DNA of 21,016 nt from Bacteroidaceae bacterium (lineage in GTDB: Bacteria > Bacteroidota > Bacteroidia > Bacteroidales > Bacteroidaceae), in assembly GCA_030843315.1 (NCBI GenBank), contig JAUUPT010000065.1, positions 1 to 21,016 on the forward strand, in the 5' to 3' direction. The translations under genes were made by a program, and so were the position numbers. How positions within the stretch are numbered: the stretch's first letter is position 1; every line of letters begins with the position of its first letter. The notes below the pieces were generated by a model. The model saw only the letters and a program-made list of their open reading frames with translations. It was not told the DNA's origin and did not search any database. Positions 6,664 to 14,062 of this stretch are shown here, piece after piece.

Positions 6664-6747
6664 GAGTAACTGGAGTTACTCGGCTGAATAACTGGAGTTG
6701 TTCGATTGAGTAACTGGAGTTATTCAATCAGATAACTGGAGTTATTC
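6664..6747. repeat. Four tandem 18-bp palindromes, 22-bp period
   Basis: The first copy is GAGTAACTGGAGTTACTC (6664-6681), a perfect 8-bp palindrome around GG. Three variants follow at 6686-6703, 6708-6725 and 6730-6747. Starts are exactly 22 bp apart and the 4-bp spacers differ. All four keep TAACTGGAGTT. Most changes replace G-C or A-T pairs with G-T pairs, so each copy could also fold in RNA with a UGGA loop. Confidence 0.9.
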
Positions 6748-6805
6748 ACTTAGAGCCCGGTATATTCAACCTGAAAAACAAGAATCTTTTAAACATAAAA
6801 AGCCT

Positions 6806-7444
6806 ATGTCTATCGTTTATGATTGGTATGAGAATCCCAATGCCGAAGGGGATTCGGAGGAGAAGGGACTGCATCCGCGTCCTTTCCTCAACGGCAAAGT
6901 GAGCACAGCCCAACTGTGCGAATGGATACACGCACGCAGTTCGCTGACCGTGGGTGATGCGAAGAGTGCTTTGAGCACACTGGTGCAACTTTGCGGCGAA
7001 GAGTTGCGCGAAGGGCGGGAGGTGCACATTGAAGGGTTGGGATACTTTGCCCCTACGCTTCAAGCCACGCAGAAAGTGACCCGCAAAACCCCAAACAAGA
7101 ACATGAAACTGCGGTTGAAAAGTATCAGTTTCCGGCCGGACACCCGGCTGAGGGCAGCGCTGGCAGGAGTCAAAATTACCCGGAGCAAGTACACCCGCCC
7201 TCCGCAACACTTGTCGGAAGTGGAAATAGACATGCGCCTGAAAGAATACTTCGTGGAGCACGACGTGATGATACGCTATGATTTTCAGGAATTGTGCGGT
7301 ATGTCCCGCTCTACTGCTATTATCCACCTCCGCCGCCTTAAAAACGAGGGTAAGCTGATAAATGTAGGACGGCGCACACAGCCCATTTACCGCCCGGCAC
7401 CCGGCTATTACGGGGTGTCGCGCGACGGGGTGCAAGGTCGATGA
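6806..7444 (+). CDS. HU-like DNA-binding protein with C-terminal winged-helix-like domain
   Basis: This 212-residue protein has an N-terminal HU/IHF-fold domain (about 1-128) of the Bacteroidetes HU-HIG type. It shows the HU helices (STAQLCEWIHARSSLTVGDA), then REVHIEGLGYFAPTLQA for the beta arm, and ISFRPDTRLRAALAG like the family C-terminal helix. The C-terminal part (about 140-205), including MIRYDFQELCGMSRSTAIIH and LRRLKNEGKLINVGRRTQPIY, resembles a winged helix-turn-helix. It is almost certainly a DNA-binding architectural or regulatory protein. Similar HU-like and VirE-like genes are often neighbours in Bacteroides, which agrees with the divergent partner here. The leader palindromes are its most obvious candidate target. 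Confidence 0.8.
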   Translation: MSIVYDWYENPNAEGDSEEKGLHPRPFLNGKVSTAQLCEWIHARSSLTVGDAKSALSTLVQLCGEELREGREVHIEGLGYFAPTLQATQKVTRKTPNKNMKLRLKSISFRPDTRLRAALAGVKITRSKYTRPPQHLSEVEIDMRLKEYFVEHDVMIRYDFQELCGMSRSTAIIHLRRLKNEGKLINVGRRTQPIYRPAPGYYGVSRDGVQGR

Positions 7445-7457
7445 GATTAAATAATAA

Positions 7458-7534
7458 GGTGAACCCTTGAAGCCGGGCATATCGCCCCGCTTTCACCCGC
7501 ATCACCCACCCGCAGGCTGCTGCAGAGGTGGGTG
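7458..7534. terminator. Two hairpins between convergent HU-like and yfhO genes
   Basis: The first hairpin spans 7458-7497 (GGTGAA with TTCACC outside, GGGC with GCCC around ATATC inside). The second is CACCCACC (7503-7510) with GGTGGGTG (7527-7534), and an inner GCAG/CTGC stem. They lie where both convergent genes should terminate, but neither is followed by a T-tract, so terminator function is an inference from position. Confidence 0.45.
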
Positions 7535-7559
7535 AAGCGATGAAGGGGTATAATATGAA

Positions 7560-10076
7560 TTACTTTTTGGCGGAATACTTCTTCCGTGCTATCAGCACTG
7601 CCGCCATTACTCCGATTATCAATAATGCCAGGGCAGCGTAGGCGATGCCTTCGGTGACGTGCAGGCTCTTCGGGTCGAAGCGCATTTCGATGGTGTGCTT
7701 GCCGGCAGGGACGTACATGCTGCGCAGGATATAGTCGGCACGTGCCAACCGGGCGGGCTGTCCGTCGATGGTGGCTTGCCAGCCGTCGGGGTAATAGATT
7801 TCGGAGAATACGGCAACGCCGTCTTGGGTGTTGTCGGTTTCGTATACCAATCGGTTAGGGGCATAGCTCGTCAGGCGGATAGTGGAAAGACTGTCCTTAT
7901 GAACGTCGATGGCGCCTTTCAGAATGTCTTTGAAGCGGGCGTCTACTACGGCGGTTTCGGTGGGCAGGATGGTGTCCAGGGCATCAATCTCTTCGTTGGC
8001 ATTGTTTACGTACTGCACTTTGTCCACAAACCATGCATTGCCGTAGGCGTATGGGTTGAGGATGGGCATGGTCTGTCCCTGCTGTCCGGCGGGGAAGATG
8101 AAGTACTTGGTGTTCAGCATATTCAGTATGCGGAACTTGCCGGCATCCACACTGTCCATCTCACCACCGGCAGCGGCAATGGCTCCGTAGGCGGCTTGCA
8201 TTTCGGGGGAGATGTGGCGGTCTATCATTTCCTGATAGCGGCGGAGCTTGGCGGCATGATAGCCGCCGACGTTCTTGTGCCAGTAGGAAGTGTTGTTTTC
8301 GTTGAAGGTATTGGTGGCGAAGTTCAGCACGCGATAGTCCGGGGCGGTGTCCTGCAGAATCAGTTCATCGGTTTTTGTCTTGGTGAAAGTCTCCGTCTGG
8401 ATGGAGCGCGGCACAAACTGGTCGTCGTGCAGATAGCGCTTGTTGACGCTCCACATATCGGCAATGCAAAGTATCGTGATGCCGGCAATGGTGAGCGAAC
8501 TGCGCAGTTTGCCCCTTGAATAGAGCAGCAGCAGGGCGCAACCGATGGCTATGATGACGAAGCTCCGCAAGGCGTCGGCACTGACGAGCGATGCACGCAT
8601 ATCTTGCAAGTTGGCAAGGATGCCGGACAACTCGGTGCCGGGTATCATCTTCTGATCTACTGCATTCTGCAACATCTGTGCTTCCTGAACAGGCACGAAG
8701 CCGGAACTGAGGCTGCTTGGCGCCAGGGCGAGCAGCAGGGCGACACCTGCCGTCAAGAGGATGCTGATGCCGAAAGCCCGCCGGTCTTTCTTTATAATCT
8801 CCGGTTCGTCCAGCACGCGCTTCAAGGCAAAGATGGCCAGCAGCGGTATGGTGAACTCGGCGATGACGAGGATGGACGACACGGCGCGGAATTTATTGTA
8901 CATCGGTACGTAGTCGATGAAGAAGTCCGTCAGCGGCATGAAGTTCTTGCCCCATGCCAGGACGATGGAGAAGAAGGTGGCTCCTATCAGCGCCCACTTC
9001 AGAGGACCTTTCACTATGAAACAGCCCAGAACGAAGAGGAACAATACAAAGGCACCTACATAGACGGGACCTGCCGTCCAGGGTTGGTCGCCGAAGTATT
9101 GGGGGAATGAGTTGTACAATCCGGCATACATCGGGTTTGCCTTTTCCATCGCAGTTTCGCTTTGGGCAAGGGTGGCAGCCGATGAACCGCCTTTGAAGTT
9201 GGGTACAAGCAGGGTCAACGTCTCGCCGATGCCGTAGCTCCAGTTGGTGATGTAGTCGCGGTCCAGTCCGCCACTGCTTTGCTGGGCGGCATCACCGGTT
9301 TGCACCAGTTCACTTTTGCCTCGCATGGTCTCCTTACTATAGGTATAGGTATGGTAGAGGTTGGAGATGTTGGCGGCTACGCCGATAAGGGCGGCCACGG
9401 CGAGTACGGCGGTGGCCCGGAAGAATTGCGGCAGCGTCTTGTTGTGCCATGCCTTCTCGAAGTAGGCTCCGATGAAGAACAGGATGACGAAGAAGAAGTA
9501 GTAGGACATCTGCACGTGGTTGGACGTTACTTGCAGGGCAACGAACAGGGCGGTGACGATGCCACCCCACAACAGTTTGCCGCGGTAGGCAAGTACGATG
9601 CCCGCCAACGTGGGCGGCACGTATGCCAGGGTGATGAACTTCCAGATGTGTCCGGCGGATATCAGGATGAAGAAGTAGGACGAGAACGCCCACATGATTC
9701 CGCCCAAGCCCGCCAGCCACACCGGTATGCCGAATGCCCGCAACAGGATGTAGAAGCCGAGCATCAGCATGAACGTGAGGCACACGTAGTTGGGCAGGAA
9801 GAGCTGATAGATGTTCTGTACCCATTGCAACGGTTTGGTAGAGTCGTACGAAGGAGCTATCTGGTACGTCGGCATGCCGCCGAAGAGGGAGTTTGTCCAA
9901 CGGGTACGCTCGCCTGTCTGTTCGTGATACTGTTTGGCTTCTTGTCCGGCGCCCGCTCCGGCAGCGATATCGTGCTGAAACAGGATGCGGTTCTCTACAT
10001 CTGCCGGGAAAAAGTAGGCAAAGGAGAGCAGGGCAAATGCCAGGATGGTGATGAGATCGGGGAGAATCTTCTTCAT
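7560..10076 (-). CDS. YfhO-family multi-spanning membrane protein
   Basis: This 838-residue integral membrane protein starts MKKILPDLITILAFALLSFA and has about a dozen helices spread over the first 540 residues. A large extracytoplasmic domain follows (about 545-800), with motifs such as DYRVLNFATNTFNE and YWHKNVGGYHAAKLRRYQEM. A last helix near 810-830 precedes a basic tail. YfhO proteins are GT-C-like and are implicated in sugar modification of envelope polymers in Firmicutes; the substrate in Bacteroides is not evident. The luminal loop starting FQHDIAAGAGAG resembles the acidic active-site loop of GT-C enzymes, an inference only. It lies 21 nt downstream of ahcY on the same strand and is probably cotranscribed. 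Confidence 0.85.
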   Translation of the reverse strand: MKKILPDLITILAFALLSFAYFFPADVENRILFQHDIAAGAGAGQEAKQYHEQTGERTRWTNSLFGGMPTYQIAPSYDSTKPLQWVQNIYQLFLPNYVCLTFMLMLGFYILLRAFGIPVWLAGLGGIMWAFSSYFFILISAGHIWKFITLAYVPPTLAGIVLAYRGKLLWGGIVTALFVALQVTSNHVQMSYYFFFVILFFIGAYFEKAWHNKTLPQFFRATAVLAVAALIGVAANISNLYHTYTYSKETMRGKSELVQTGDAAQQSSGGLDRDYITNWSYGIGETLTLLVPNFKGGSSAATLAQSETAMEKANPMYAGLYNSFPQYFGDQPWTAGPVYVGAFVLFLFVLGCFIVKGPLKWALIGATFFSIVLAWGKNFMPLTDFFIDYVPMYNKFRAVSSILVIAEFTIPLLAIFALKRVLDEPEIIKKDRRAFGISILLTAGVALLLALAPSSLSSGFVPVQEAQMLQNAVDQKMIPGTELSGILANLQDMRASLVSADALRSFVIIAIGCALLLLYSRGKLRSSLTIAGITILCIADMWSVNKRYLHDDQFVPRSIQTETFTKTKTDELILQDTAPDYRVLNFATNTFNENNTSYWHKNVGGYHAAKLRRYQEMIDRHISPEMQAAYGAIAAAGGEMDSVDAGKFRILNMLNTKYFIFPAGQQGQTMPILNPYAYGNAWFVDKVQYVNNANEEIDALDTILPTETAVVDARFKDILKGAIDVHKDSLSTIRLTSYAPNRLVYETDNTQDGVAVFSEIYYPDGWQATIDGQPARLARADYILRSMYVPAGKHTIEMRFDPKSLHVTEGIAYAALALLIIGVMAAVLIARKKYSAKK

Positions 10077-10097
10077 AAGAACGGAGTCTTTATTTCG

Positions 10098-11516
10098 TTA
10101 ATAACGATAGTGGTCTGCTTTGTACGGTCCATCCACACTTACGCCGATGTAAGCGGCTTGGGCGGGAGTCAGCCTGGTCAGTTTCACGCCTATCTTTTCG
10201 AGGTGCAGGCGGGCTACTTCTTCGTCCAAGTGCTTGGGCAGACGGTAAACACCGGTTTCGTATTTCTTGTTGAACAGTTCGATTTGTGCCAGTGTCTGGT
10301 TGGTGAAGGAGTTGCTCATGACGAAAGACGGGTGGCCGGTGGCACAACCCAGGTTCACCAGACGACCGTCGGCAAGCAGGATGATGCTGTGGCCGTCCGG
10401 GAAGTAGTAGCGGTCTACCTGCGGCTTGATGTTGACAGCCTTGATGCCGGGATAATGCTTCAGGGCATCTACCTGGATTTCGTTGTCGAAGTGTCCGATG
10501 TTGCAAACGATGGCCTGGTCTTTCATCTTCTCCATGTGGTCGATGCGGATGATGTCTATATTACCCGTGGTCGTTACGAAGATATTGCCTTCGGAGCAGG
10601 CCTCTTCCATCGTCACTACTTCGAAACCTTCCATAGCAGCTTGCAGGGCGCAGATGGGATCTACTTCCGTTACCAGCACGCGGGCACCGTAGGAGCGCAT
10701 GGAGTGGGAACAGCCTTTGCCCACATCGCCATAACCGCAAACAACGACTACCTTGCCGGCAATCATTACGTCCGTGGCACGCTTGATGCCGTCCGCCAGG
10801 GATTCGCGGCAGCCGTAGAGGTTGTCGAACTTGGATTTGGTGACGGAGTCGTTCACGTTGAATGCCGGGAACAACAGTTTGCCTTCTTCCTGCATCTGAT
10901 ACAGGCGGTGTACGCCGGTGGTGGTTTCTTCCGATACGCCGCGAACTTCGGCGGCTACGCGGTGCCAGCGGTCCTGGTCTTCTGCCAGTACCTGCTTCAG
11001 GATGGCATTCAGTTCTATTTCGTCTTCGGCATGTACTTCCTTATCCAGGATGGCAGCGTTGTTTTCGGCTTCGTAGCCTACGTGTATCATCATGGTTGCG
11101 TCGCCGCCGTCGTCTACAATCACCGTAGGGCCTTTGCCGCCGGCAAAGCTCAGGGCTTGGAGTGTGCACCACCAGTAGTCGGCGAGTGTTTCGCCCTTCC
11201 AGGCAAATACGGGTACGCCGCTTGCGGCAATGGCGGCAGCTGCATGGTCTTGGGTGGAATAAATATTACAAGAGCACCAGCGTACTTCGGCACCCAGTGC
11301 TACGAGGGTTTCAATCAGTACCGCCGTTTGGATGGTCATGTGCAGCGAACCCATGATGCGGGCGCCTTTCAGCGGTTTTGTTTCTCCATACTTTTCGCGA
11401 AGAGCCATGAGGCCGGGCATTTCCTGTTCTGCCAGATCGATTTCCTTGCGACCGAAGTCGGCAAGCGTAATGTCTGCCACCTTATAGGGCAGAGTAGAGA
11501 ATAATTCTTTAGACAT
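10098..11516 (-). CDS. ahcY: Adenosylhomocysteinase
   Basis: This enzyme hydrolyses S-adenosylhomocysteine to adenosine and homocysteine, removing the inhibitory product of SAM-dependent methylation. The 472 residues match the bacterial form. Visible motifs are MTIQTAVLIETLVALGAEVR near the start, the NAD-binding GKVVVVCGYGDVGKGCS near residue 260, and FVTTTGNIDII. The conserved C-terminal end is GPYKADHYRY. A strong promoter lies just upstream, giving a leader of about 27 nt. The YfhO gene follows after 21 nt with no visible terminator between. Confidence 0.96.
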   Translation of the reverse strand: MSKELFSTLPYKVADITLADFGRKEIDLAEQEMPGLMALREKYGETKPLKGARIMGSLHMTIQTAVLIETLVALGAEVRWCSCNIYSTQDHAAAAIAASGVPVFAWKGETLADYWWCTLQALSFAGGKGPTVIVDDGGDATMMIHVGYEAENNAAILDKEVHAEDEIELNAILKQVLAEDQDRWHRVAAEVRGVSEETTTGVHRLYQMQEEGKLLFPAFNVNDSVTKSKFDNLYGCRESLADGIKRATDVMIAGKVVVVCGYGDVGKGCSHSMRSYGARVLVTEVDPICALQAAMEGFEVVTMEEACSEGNIFVTTTGNIDIIRIDHMEKMKDQAIVCNIGHFDNEIQVDALKHYPGIKAVNIKPQVDRYYFPDGHSIILLADGRLVNLGCATGHPSFVMSNSFTNQTLAQIELFNKKYETGVYRLPKHLDEEVARLHLEKIGVKLTRLTPAQAAYIGVSVDGPYKADHYRY

Positions 11517-11549
11517 ATCTGTTTCTATTATTTAGTATATAAAGCGGTG

Positions 11550-11581
11550 CAAAGATAGAACATTCTGATTAGTAGGGCAAA
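11550..11581 (-). promoter_or_regulatory. Strong predicted promoter of ahcY
   Basis: On the minus strand, TTTG (11578-11581) is followed after 20 bp by TATCTTTG (11550-11557). This is a full match to the Bacteroidetes -33/-7 promoter in sequence and spacing. Confidence 0.7.
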
Positions 11582-11601
11582 GGCTTTGTCTTTTTTTAGA
11601 A

Positions 11602-13248
11602 TTATATGATTTCTATTCCCTGCTCTTTGCAAAGTTGCAGTCCCAGGTCTTTCAGTCTGAACTTCTGTATCTTACCGCTGCCCGTCATGGGGAATTCGTC
11701 AATAAAGAAGATATATCTCGGTATCTTGTAGCGTGATATCTTGCCTACGCAGAAGTCGCGAACATCAGATTCGTGCAAGTCCGCTCCTTCGTGCAGGATG
11801 ATGAAGGCGCCGACGGCCTCGCCGTATTTCTTGGAAGGGATGCCGGCTACCTGTACATCCTTCACGCCTTCCAGCTTATAGAGGAATTCTTCTATTTCGC
11901 GGGGATAGATGTTTTCGCCGCCGCGGATAATCATATCCTTGATGCGTCCGGTGATGCGGTAGTAGCCGTCTTCGTCTTTTATTCCCAGGTCGCCGGAATG
12001 CAGGAAGCCGTTCTTGTCGATGACTTCGGCGGTAGCTTCGGGGTTTTTGTAGTAACCTTTCATGGTGTTATATCCCCGATTGCACATTTCGCCTTGCACG
12101 CCTACGGGACATTCTTCTCCGGTTTCAGGGTCGATAACCCGGACTTCGGTATGCTCGAAGTCACGGCCTACGGTGTTGCAACGCGCGTCGAACGGATCGT
12201 CGATGCGGGTGGCAGTCATGCCGGGAGAGGCCTCTGTCAGTCCGTAAACGCTGGTTACCTTCATGTACATCTTTTCTTCCACCTGCTTCATCAGTTCTAC
12301 CGGGCAGAGGGAACCGGCCATGATGCCTGTGCGCAGGCTGGACATATCGAACATGTCGAACATCGGGTGATTCAGTTCGGCTATGAACATGGTGGGCACG
12401 CCATAGAGTGCCGTACAACGCTCCTTGTGGATGGATGCCAGCACTACCAGCGGGTTGAAGCGCTCTACCATCACTTCCGTACAGCCGTGCGTCAAGCAGT
12501 TCATCGTGGCAAGTACCACGCCGAAGCAGTGGAACAGCGGCACGCAGACACAGAGTTTGTCGTCGGCGGTGAACTTCATGTGTTCGCCCGTGAGGAAGCC
12601 GTTGTTGGCTATATTGTAGTGCGTCAACATGACGCCCTTCGGAAAACCGGTGGTGCCGGAAGTGTATTGCATATTTACCACGTCGTGGCAGGTGACCTGG
12701 CCTTTGAGTTCGCTCAGGCGGCTGTCTTCCACATTGTCGCCCAGCAGAAGTATCTCAGCGGTATTGTACATACCCCGGTGCTTCTCCTGTCCCACATATA
12801 CCACGTTTTTCATATACGGGAAGCGTTCACTCTTCAGGTGTCCGCGCTCGCAAGTCTTCAGTTCGGGAAGCATGGCGTAGGTCATCTGCACAAAGTCGCT
12901 GTCCTTCTCGCCATTGACTACGCAAAGGGTATGCATATCCGAGTTCTGGCACAGATATTCCAGCTCGGCTTGTTTGTAGTTGGTATTTACGGTGACGTAA
13001 ACGGCGCCTATCTTGGCGCAGGCATATAGCAATGTCAGCCAGTCGGGCACATTGGCTGCCCAAATGCCGACGTGTGTACCGCGTTCCACGCCGATGGCGA
13101 TAAGTCCCTTTGCCATATCATCTACGCGACGGTTGAACTGGCTCCAGGTAAAACGCAGGTTGCGGTCGGAGTAAACGATGTATTCTTTATCCGGTGTTGT
13201 TTCGGCCCAATGCTCCAACCATTGGCCGAGTGTTCTTTCGTATAGCAT
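11602..13248 (-). CDS. AMP-forming acyl-CoA synthetase (fatty-acid CoA ligase)
   Basis: This 548-residue adenylate-forming enzyme activates a carboxylic acid to acyl-AMP and then acyl-CoA. The AMP-binding motif is YTSGTTGFPKGVMLTHYNIA near residue 190. Further motifs are YGLTEASPGMT, SGDLGIKDEDGYYRITGRIK, DMIIRGGENIYPREIEEFL and the C-terminal GSGKIQKFRL, whose Lys is the adenylation lysine. Chain-length preference cannot be read; the overall form resembles medium/long-chain ligases of the FadD/ACSF2 type. The frame is open for 18 more codons, but these translate the heptamer repeat, so ATG at 13246-13248 is preferred. It lies downstream of an XRE-cupin regulator with no promoter of its own, suggesting one operon. 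Confidence 0.92.
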   Translation of the reverse strand: MLYERTLGQWLEHWAETTPDKEYIVYSDRNLRFTWSQFNRRVDDMAKGLIAIGVERGTHVGIWAANVPDWLTLLYACAKIGAVYVTVNTNYKQAELEYLCQNSDMHTLCVVNGEKDSDFVQMTYAMLPELKTCERGHLKSERFPYMKNVVYVGQEKHRGMYNTAEILLLGDNVEDSRLSELKGQVTCHDVVNMQYTSGTTGFPKGVMLTHYNIANNGFLTGEHMKFTADDKLCVCVPLFHCFGVVLATMNCLTHGCTEVMVERFNPLVVLASIHKERCTALYGVPTMFIAELNHPMFDMFDMSSLRTGIMAGSLCPVELMKQVEEKMYMKVTSVYGLTEASPGMTATRIDDPFDARCNTVGRDFEHTEVRVIDPETGEECPVGVQGEMCNRGYNTMKGYYKNPEATAEVIDKNGFLHSGDLGIKDEDGYYRITGRIKDMIIRGGENIYPREIEEFLYKLEGVKDVQVAGIPSKKYGEAVGAFIILHEGADLHESDVRDFCVGKISRYKIPRYIFFIDEFPMTGSGKIQKFRLKDLGLQLCKEQGIEII

Positions 13249-13250
13249 AA

Positions 13251-13345
13251 TAGTTGATAGTTGATAGTTGATAGTTGATAGTTGATAAGTGAGCAGCCTC
13301 ATCGCGCAGCCTAATTATCAACTATCAACTATCAATTATCAACTC
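13251..13345. repeat. Inverted heptamer arrays forming a long hairpin at the ligase start
   Basis: Five perfect copies of TAGTTGA (13251-13285) face four copies of the reverse unit TCAACTA (13318-13345; two exact, two with one change). The arms can form a stem of about 29 bp with one mismatch, around a loop at about 13288-13315 that itself contains AGGCTGC twice. The arm nearest the ligase ends 2 nt before its ATG, and the other ends 1 nt past the XRE stop codon, so the structure fills the whole gap. Confidence 0.9.
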
Positions 13346-13346
13346 A

Positions 13347-13922
13347 TTAAATGGGTGTATATATTACTGCAAGTATCTTCGCCGCCTTTCCTTCGTAAGC
13401 GTGTACATGGTGGGGGACGATGGAATCGTAGTAGATACTGTCGCCCTCTTCGAGCAGGTAGGTATGCTTGCCGTAGCTGATTTCCATAGTACCTTCCATC
13501 ACCATGATGAATTCTTCGCCTTCGTGGGAAGAGAGTACGAAGTCGCTGTCGTCCGTGGGAGCAACGTCAATGATGAAAGGCTCCATGTGGCGGTCGGCCT
13601 TGGACTTGGAAAGCGAGTGATAAACCATGTGCCTGCGGCTTTGGATAGCATTGTTGGAGAAGCTGATGCTGTTTTGCGCTTCGTTCTTGCGGCATACCAC
13701 AGGGCCGTTCTCGTCCTGGTCGTCGAGGAAAGTACCCAGGCGTACACCCAGCACACGTGCTATCTTGATAAGCGGAGCCAACGACGGAAGGTCGATGTTG
13801 GTTTCAATACGTTCAATCTGTTCGATGGCGAGTCCCGAACGTTGTGCCAGTTCTTCCATGCTGATGGATTGGCTTTCGCGGAGCGACTTGATTTTCTCTC
13901 CTACAATCTTACTTGTATCCAT
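13347..13922 (-). CDS. XRE-family regulator with C-terminal cupin domain
   Basis: This 191-residue predicted transcription factor has an N-terminal helix-turn-helix of the Cro/XRE type (about 8-65; SISMEELAQRSGLAIEQIER, then LPSLAPLIKIARVLGVRL). A cupin domain follows (about 115-190), with EGEEFIMVMEGTMEISYGKH and LEEGDSIYYDSIVPHHVHAY. The two histidines in PHHVHA suggest a metal or small-ligand pocket. Such proteins usually sense a metabolite and control adjacent metabolic genes. Position directly upstream of an acyl-CoA ligase suggests control of that gene, and of itself, with a fatty acid or acyl-CoA as possible signal (inference). An inverted repeat brackets its promoter. Confidence 0.88.
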   Translation of the reverse strand: MDTSKIVGEKIKSLRESQSISMEELAQRSGLAIEQIERIETNIDLPSLAPLIKIARVLGVRLGTFLDDQDENGPVVCRKNEAQNSISFSNNAIQSRRHMVYHSLSKSKADRHMEPFIIDVAPTDDSDFVLSSHEGEEFIMVMEGTMEISYGKHTYLLEEGDSIYYDSIVPHHVHAYEGKAAKILAVIYTPI

Positions 13923-13957
13923 AATGATAGTATTTTCAGTCTAAAAGGTTATGATTT

Positions 13958-14007
13958 ATAGTTGCTAATTCGCAAAAATAAGATAAACTTTCACTTAGTG
14001 CAACTAT
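13958..14007. promoter_or_regulatory. Predicted promoter and candidate operator of the XRE-cupin gene
   Basis: On the minus strand, TTG (14001-14003) and TATTTTTG (13973-13980) form a promoter with a 20-bp spacer. An 8-bp perfect inverted repeat, ATAGTTGC (13958-13965) and GCAACTAT (14000-14007), brackets it. One half overlaps the -33 and the other lies near the start of transcription. The half-sites are 42 bp apart centre to centre, about four helical turns. Confidence 0.5.
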
Positions 14008-14062
14008 CTGGGGAGAAAAGTTTGTTTTTTACTCGTTCTCTACTCTACTTGTTTGTGGGATT

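Larger units (their letters stand above)
6475..6805. other. 331-bp divergent regulatory region between the VirE-like and HU-like genes
   Basis: The region holds a small palindrome TGCCTT-TT-AAGGCA (6606-6619), the HU-side -7 box (6640-6647) and four palindromes (6664-6747). No convincing promoter was found for the VirE-like gene; the nearest minus-strand candidate is CATTTTTG at 6581-6588, one base off the -7 consensus. Confidence 0.6.

Noticed and set aside
6664..6747. CRISPR array
   Set aside because: Units are 18 bp with 4-bp spacers and no cas genes are present; spacers are far too short.
9279..11504. Long plus-strand open frame of 741 codons
   Set aside because: It is antisense to YfhO and AhcY, both with clear family motifs; its Gly/Val/His/Gln-rich translation is typical of an antisense shadow in GC-rich coding DNA.
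11773..13029. Plus-strand open frame of 418 codons
   Set aside because: It is antisense to the acyl-CoA ligase and shows shadow-type composition without recognisable motifs.
13249..13302. N-terminal extension of the acyl-CoA ligase
   Set aside because: It is a translation of the heptamer array (YQLSTIN repeated) and does not resemble the family.
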